This document shows, piece after piece, positions 6,233 to 7,781 of a DNA stretch of 7,781 nt. The position numbers and the translations under genes were made by a program. Source of the DNA: Mycobacterium sp. (GTDB taxonomy: Bacteria; Actinomycetota; Actinomycetes; Mycobacteriales; Mycobacteriaceae). Below the pieces are notes generated by a model. That model worked only from the letters and a program-made list of their open reading frames with translations. It made no database searches and was not told the origin of the DNA. Every line of letters begins with the position of its first letter. The stretch's first letter is position 1. The DNA is taken from the NCBI GenBank assembly GCA_023264755.1, contig JAHFVB010000229.1, positions 1 to 7,781 on the forward strand, read 5' to 3'.

Positions 6233-7142
6233 GGCGGCGGACGATGCCCTGCTCGGTGAAGCCCGCCCCACGCTGGGCGGGACTGTCCTCGATCCAGATG
6301 TCCACGGAATCGTCGTAAGCGCTCATCGTCGGGGGTGGGCCACCGACGCCCATCGGCAGCCAGAATCCACCCCTGGCGCGACGCATCCGGAAACTGATCC
6401 CGCGCCCGTCCTGCCTTGTCGCGGAGGCCCCGTTGATCAAGCCGCTCGCGTCGCGCAGGAACTCGACATCGCTCATGGGTTCGGTGCGGTCCGCATGCAG
6501 CAGGTAGCCGACCGAGCGCACGGTGTCGTCATTGTGTCGGAATTTGGCGAGGGAAAGATTGAACTCCGGCAGGCAAGCAAGTACTGCGGCGTATTCCGGC
6601 ATGACTGCTGATTCATTGCGTGGGCCCCACGTTCGGTCGCGATATCCGTGACCGTCTATCACCAATGTCAGGTCGCCGATGCGGACTTCGCCCCTGACGT
6701 GCGCTCCCTGCTCGAAGTGACACAGTCCTTGACCTGGGACGTGTTCGGGGATCGCGCCGGACTGGTAGTCCACCGCGGCAAACCGCGGAGCCATGACCAA
6801 ATCGACATCGAGTTCGCTCGAGTTCACCGTTATCTGAGCGTCTTTCATGTCGAAGACGATGCTGTTGGACGTGAAGGTGCCCGCATCGAGGTCTTCGACG
6901 ATCTCGGCCTGCCGACCGCCCGCGATCACACTGCAGCGGGCTCGGCGGCCTTCGGCATTCGGTGACGTGGATACGTGAACCGTCCCGAATACGGCACGAT
7001 CAGCATCCCAGAAGGCCAGGAATGCGTTGTCACGCCATGGCGCGGCGCTCGCGAGCATCGCGTCGGGGGGTACCCGTTCGTGTGCCGGTTCTGCGAGGAG
7101 CCCCCACTGGGCGGAATCGGTTCCCGCTTTGGCATCCGTCAT
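6228..7142 (-). CDS. CrtC/AttH-like beta-barrel protein (DUF7064-like, 'hydroxyneurosporene synthase' type)
   Basis: The protein has 304 residues and is rich in beta-strand patterns with alternating hydrophobic and polar residues. The recognisable mark is GHGYRDRTWGPR at 164-175, typical of the CrtC/AttH lipocalin-like superfamily that includes carotenoid hydratases and many uncharacterised actinobacterial proteins. The N-terminal part (WRDNAFLAFWDADRAVFGTV from 36) fits the first barrel half, and residues about 150-285 the second. No signal peptide or membrane helix is visible. AGGAG (minus strand, 7153-7149) lies 6 nt before the ATG and supports the start. The ATG overlaps the stop of the PEP-utilising gene by ATGA, so the two are one operon and translationally coupled. 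It may bind or convert a hydrophobic substrate handled by the partner enzyme; hydratase activity is only a family analogy. The family is fairly sure, the function is not. Confidence 0.82.
   Translation of the reverse strand: MTDAKAGTDSAQWGLLAEPAHERVPPDAMLASAAPWRDNAFLAFWDADRAVFGTVHVSTSPNAEGRRARCSVIAGGRQAEIVEDLDAGTFTSNSIVFDMKDAQITVNSSELDVDLVMAPRFAAVDYQSGAIPEHVPGQGLCHFEQGAHVRGEVRIGDLTLVIDGHGYRDRTWGPRNESAVMPEYAAVLACLPEFNLSLAKFRHNDDTVRSVGYLLHADRTEPMSDVEFLRDASGLINGASATRQDGRGISFRMRRARGGFWLPMGVGGPPPTMSAYDDSVDIWIEDSPAQRGAGFTEQGIVRRL
6262..6281. terminator. GC-rich hairpin in the 3' end of the CrtC-like gene
   Basis: CCCGCCC (6262-6268) and GGGCGGG (6275-6281) pair perfectly with a 6-nt loop. The hairpin begins 45 nt past the stop of the Lrp/AsnC gene and could end its transcript as a terminator without T-tract. 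It also lies inside the coding sequence of the opposite gene, so codon content in GC-rich DNA may explain it. Confidence 0.3.
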
Positions 7143-7781
7143 GTCGTGCTCCTGGGTCGGATTTCGTCGCTCGACACGGCGTGCGAATCGAGGTCGTCGG
7201 CGATGGTGAGCGGGCGGCAGGCGGCGATCACGTCGACGGTTCCCGTCGACCCGTCGACTCGGATGAGGTCACCGGTCTTGATGTCTCGCGTTCCCGAGCG
7301 GGTGTTCACGACGCACGGTATGCCGAGTTCACGTGCCACCACGGCGGTGTGGCTCAACGCGCCACCGATGTCCACGACCAAGGCACTGGAAATGAACATC
7401 ACCGACGACCAGCTCGGATCCGTGTGTGGGGCAACGAGGATCTCGCCGGGTTCGACCTCCATGAAGTCGGGTTCCATCAGTACCCGCGCGCGACCTTCGA
7501 TCACGCCAGGGCTCACGCCGACTCCTGCCAATGACCCGCTGTGTCGCTTCTCGGTGTCCCGTCGGCGAACCTCCGGGATTCCGGTCCATTCGCCGGGTAC
7601 GACCAACGACTGGTGCTGGTGCCAGTAACGTCTGCGCTGAGCGATCCGCGCCTTGAGCTCCGAGGTCGGCAACGTCGCAAGTTCTTCCAGAGCTAGGAAG
7701 AACACGTCATCGGCCGTATCGAGTACGCCCTCGGCCACCAGGAGCTCCCCCAGTCGGCACGCGGCGGCGCGGGCAACGTCC
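7139..7781 (-). CDS. PEP-utilising phosphotransferase, C-terminal swivelling domain (5' end outside window)
   Basis: The reading frame enters from the right edge and 213 residues are visible. The first part (ARAAACRLGELLVAEGVLD and DDVFFLALEEL) matches the helical region before the swivelling domain in PEP-synthase-like enzymes. The phosphohistidine domain covers roughly the last 145 residues: SGSLAGVGVSPGVIEGRARV, GEILVAPHTDPSW, and the active loop GGALSHTAVVARELGIPCVV, whose His (codon 7351-7349) should carry the phosphate. The swivelling domain ends the protein, as in rifampin phosphotransferase and the phosphohistidine subunit of phenylphosphate synthase, and unlike PEP synthase, which carries a PEP/pyruvate-binding barrel after it. 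Such enzymes use ATP to phosphorylate a hydroxyl group. The target here is unknown. An internal GTG at 7738 would give a 199-residue protein but lies inside conserved sequence, so it is not the start. It overlaps the CrtC-like gene by ATGA. Confidence 0.88.
   Translation of the reverse strand, partial: DVARAAACRLGELLVAEGVLDTADDVFFLALEELATLPTSELKARIAQRRRYWHQHQSLVVPGEWTGIPEVRRRDTEKRHSGSLAGVGVSPGVIEGRARVLMEPDFMEVEPGEILVAPHTDPSWSSVMFISSALVVDIGGALSHTAVVARELGIPCVVNTRSGTRDIKTGDLIRVDGSTGTVDVIAACRPLTIADDLDSHAVSSDEIRPRSTT

Noticed and set aside
7736..7738. GTG as the start of the PEP-utilising gene
   Set aside because: Conserved family sequence continues in frame upstream to the window edge with no stop codon, so the gene is cut by the edge and does not start here.

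Overview
The window looks like chromosomal DNA of a high-GC actinobacterium, most likely of the Mycobacteriales (a Rhodococcus, Mycobacterium or Gordonia relative). This is inferred from GC-rich third codon positions, a Mer/phthiodiolone-ketoreductase-like member of the luciferase-like (F420/flavin) oxidoreductases, several regulator-enzyme pairs, and start sites that lack Shine-Dalgarno sequences but have TANNNT boxes placed for leaderless transcription. I see no mobile element, tRNA, rRNA or CRISPR array. Seven protein genes fill the window. They alternate in direction, so that three pairs of genes converge and two divergent promoter regions lie between them.

Left part (1-2854): a TetR-type regulator (43-693, +) converges on a second, distantly similar TetR-type regulator (723-1475, -). 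The second regulator is divergent from a luciferase-like oxidoreductase (1697-2854, +). Between them lies a perfect 11+11 bp inverted repeat (1509-1538). It overlaps a possible -35 box of the oxidoreductase promoter and touches that of the regulator promoter, a classic layout for a TetR repressor controlling itself and the neighbouring enzyme. Both promoters place the predicted +1 at an ATG. On the enzyme side that ATG opens a 46-codon leader ORF whose stop overlaps the enzyme start (ATGA).

Middle part (2880-6217): a large molybdopterin/4Fe-4S oxidoreductase of the formate dehydrogenase/DMSO reductase superfamily (2880-5033, -) converges on the luciferase-like enzyme. It is divergent from a duplicated Lrp/AsnC regulator (HTH-RAM-HTH-RAM). 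That regulator almost certainly starts at a CTG codon (5270), because the first ATG in frame (5315) would cut off part of the first DNA-binding domain. The 236-bp divergent region carries direct and inverted repeats, and the Lrp-type protein is the natural candidate regulator of the oxidoreductase.

Right part (6228-7781): a two-gene operon read right to left. The upstream gene is cut by the window edge and encodes the C-terminal phosphohistidine swivelling domain of a PEP-synthase/rifampin-phosphotransferase/phenylphosphate-synthase-like enzyme. It overlaps by ATGA with a gene for a CrtC/AttH-like beta-barrel protein (former 'hydroxyneurosporene synthase' type, DUF7064-like). The substrates of the enzymes cannot be read from the sequence. 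Together they suggest an accessory region for oxidation and activation of a hydrophobic (terpenoid, steroid, lipid or aromatic) compound under local repressors. That pathway view is inference.
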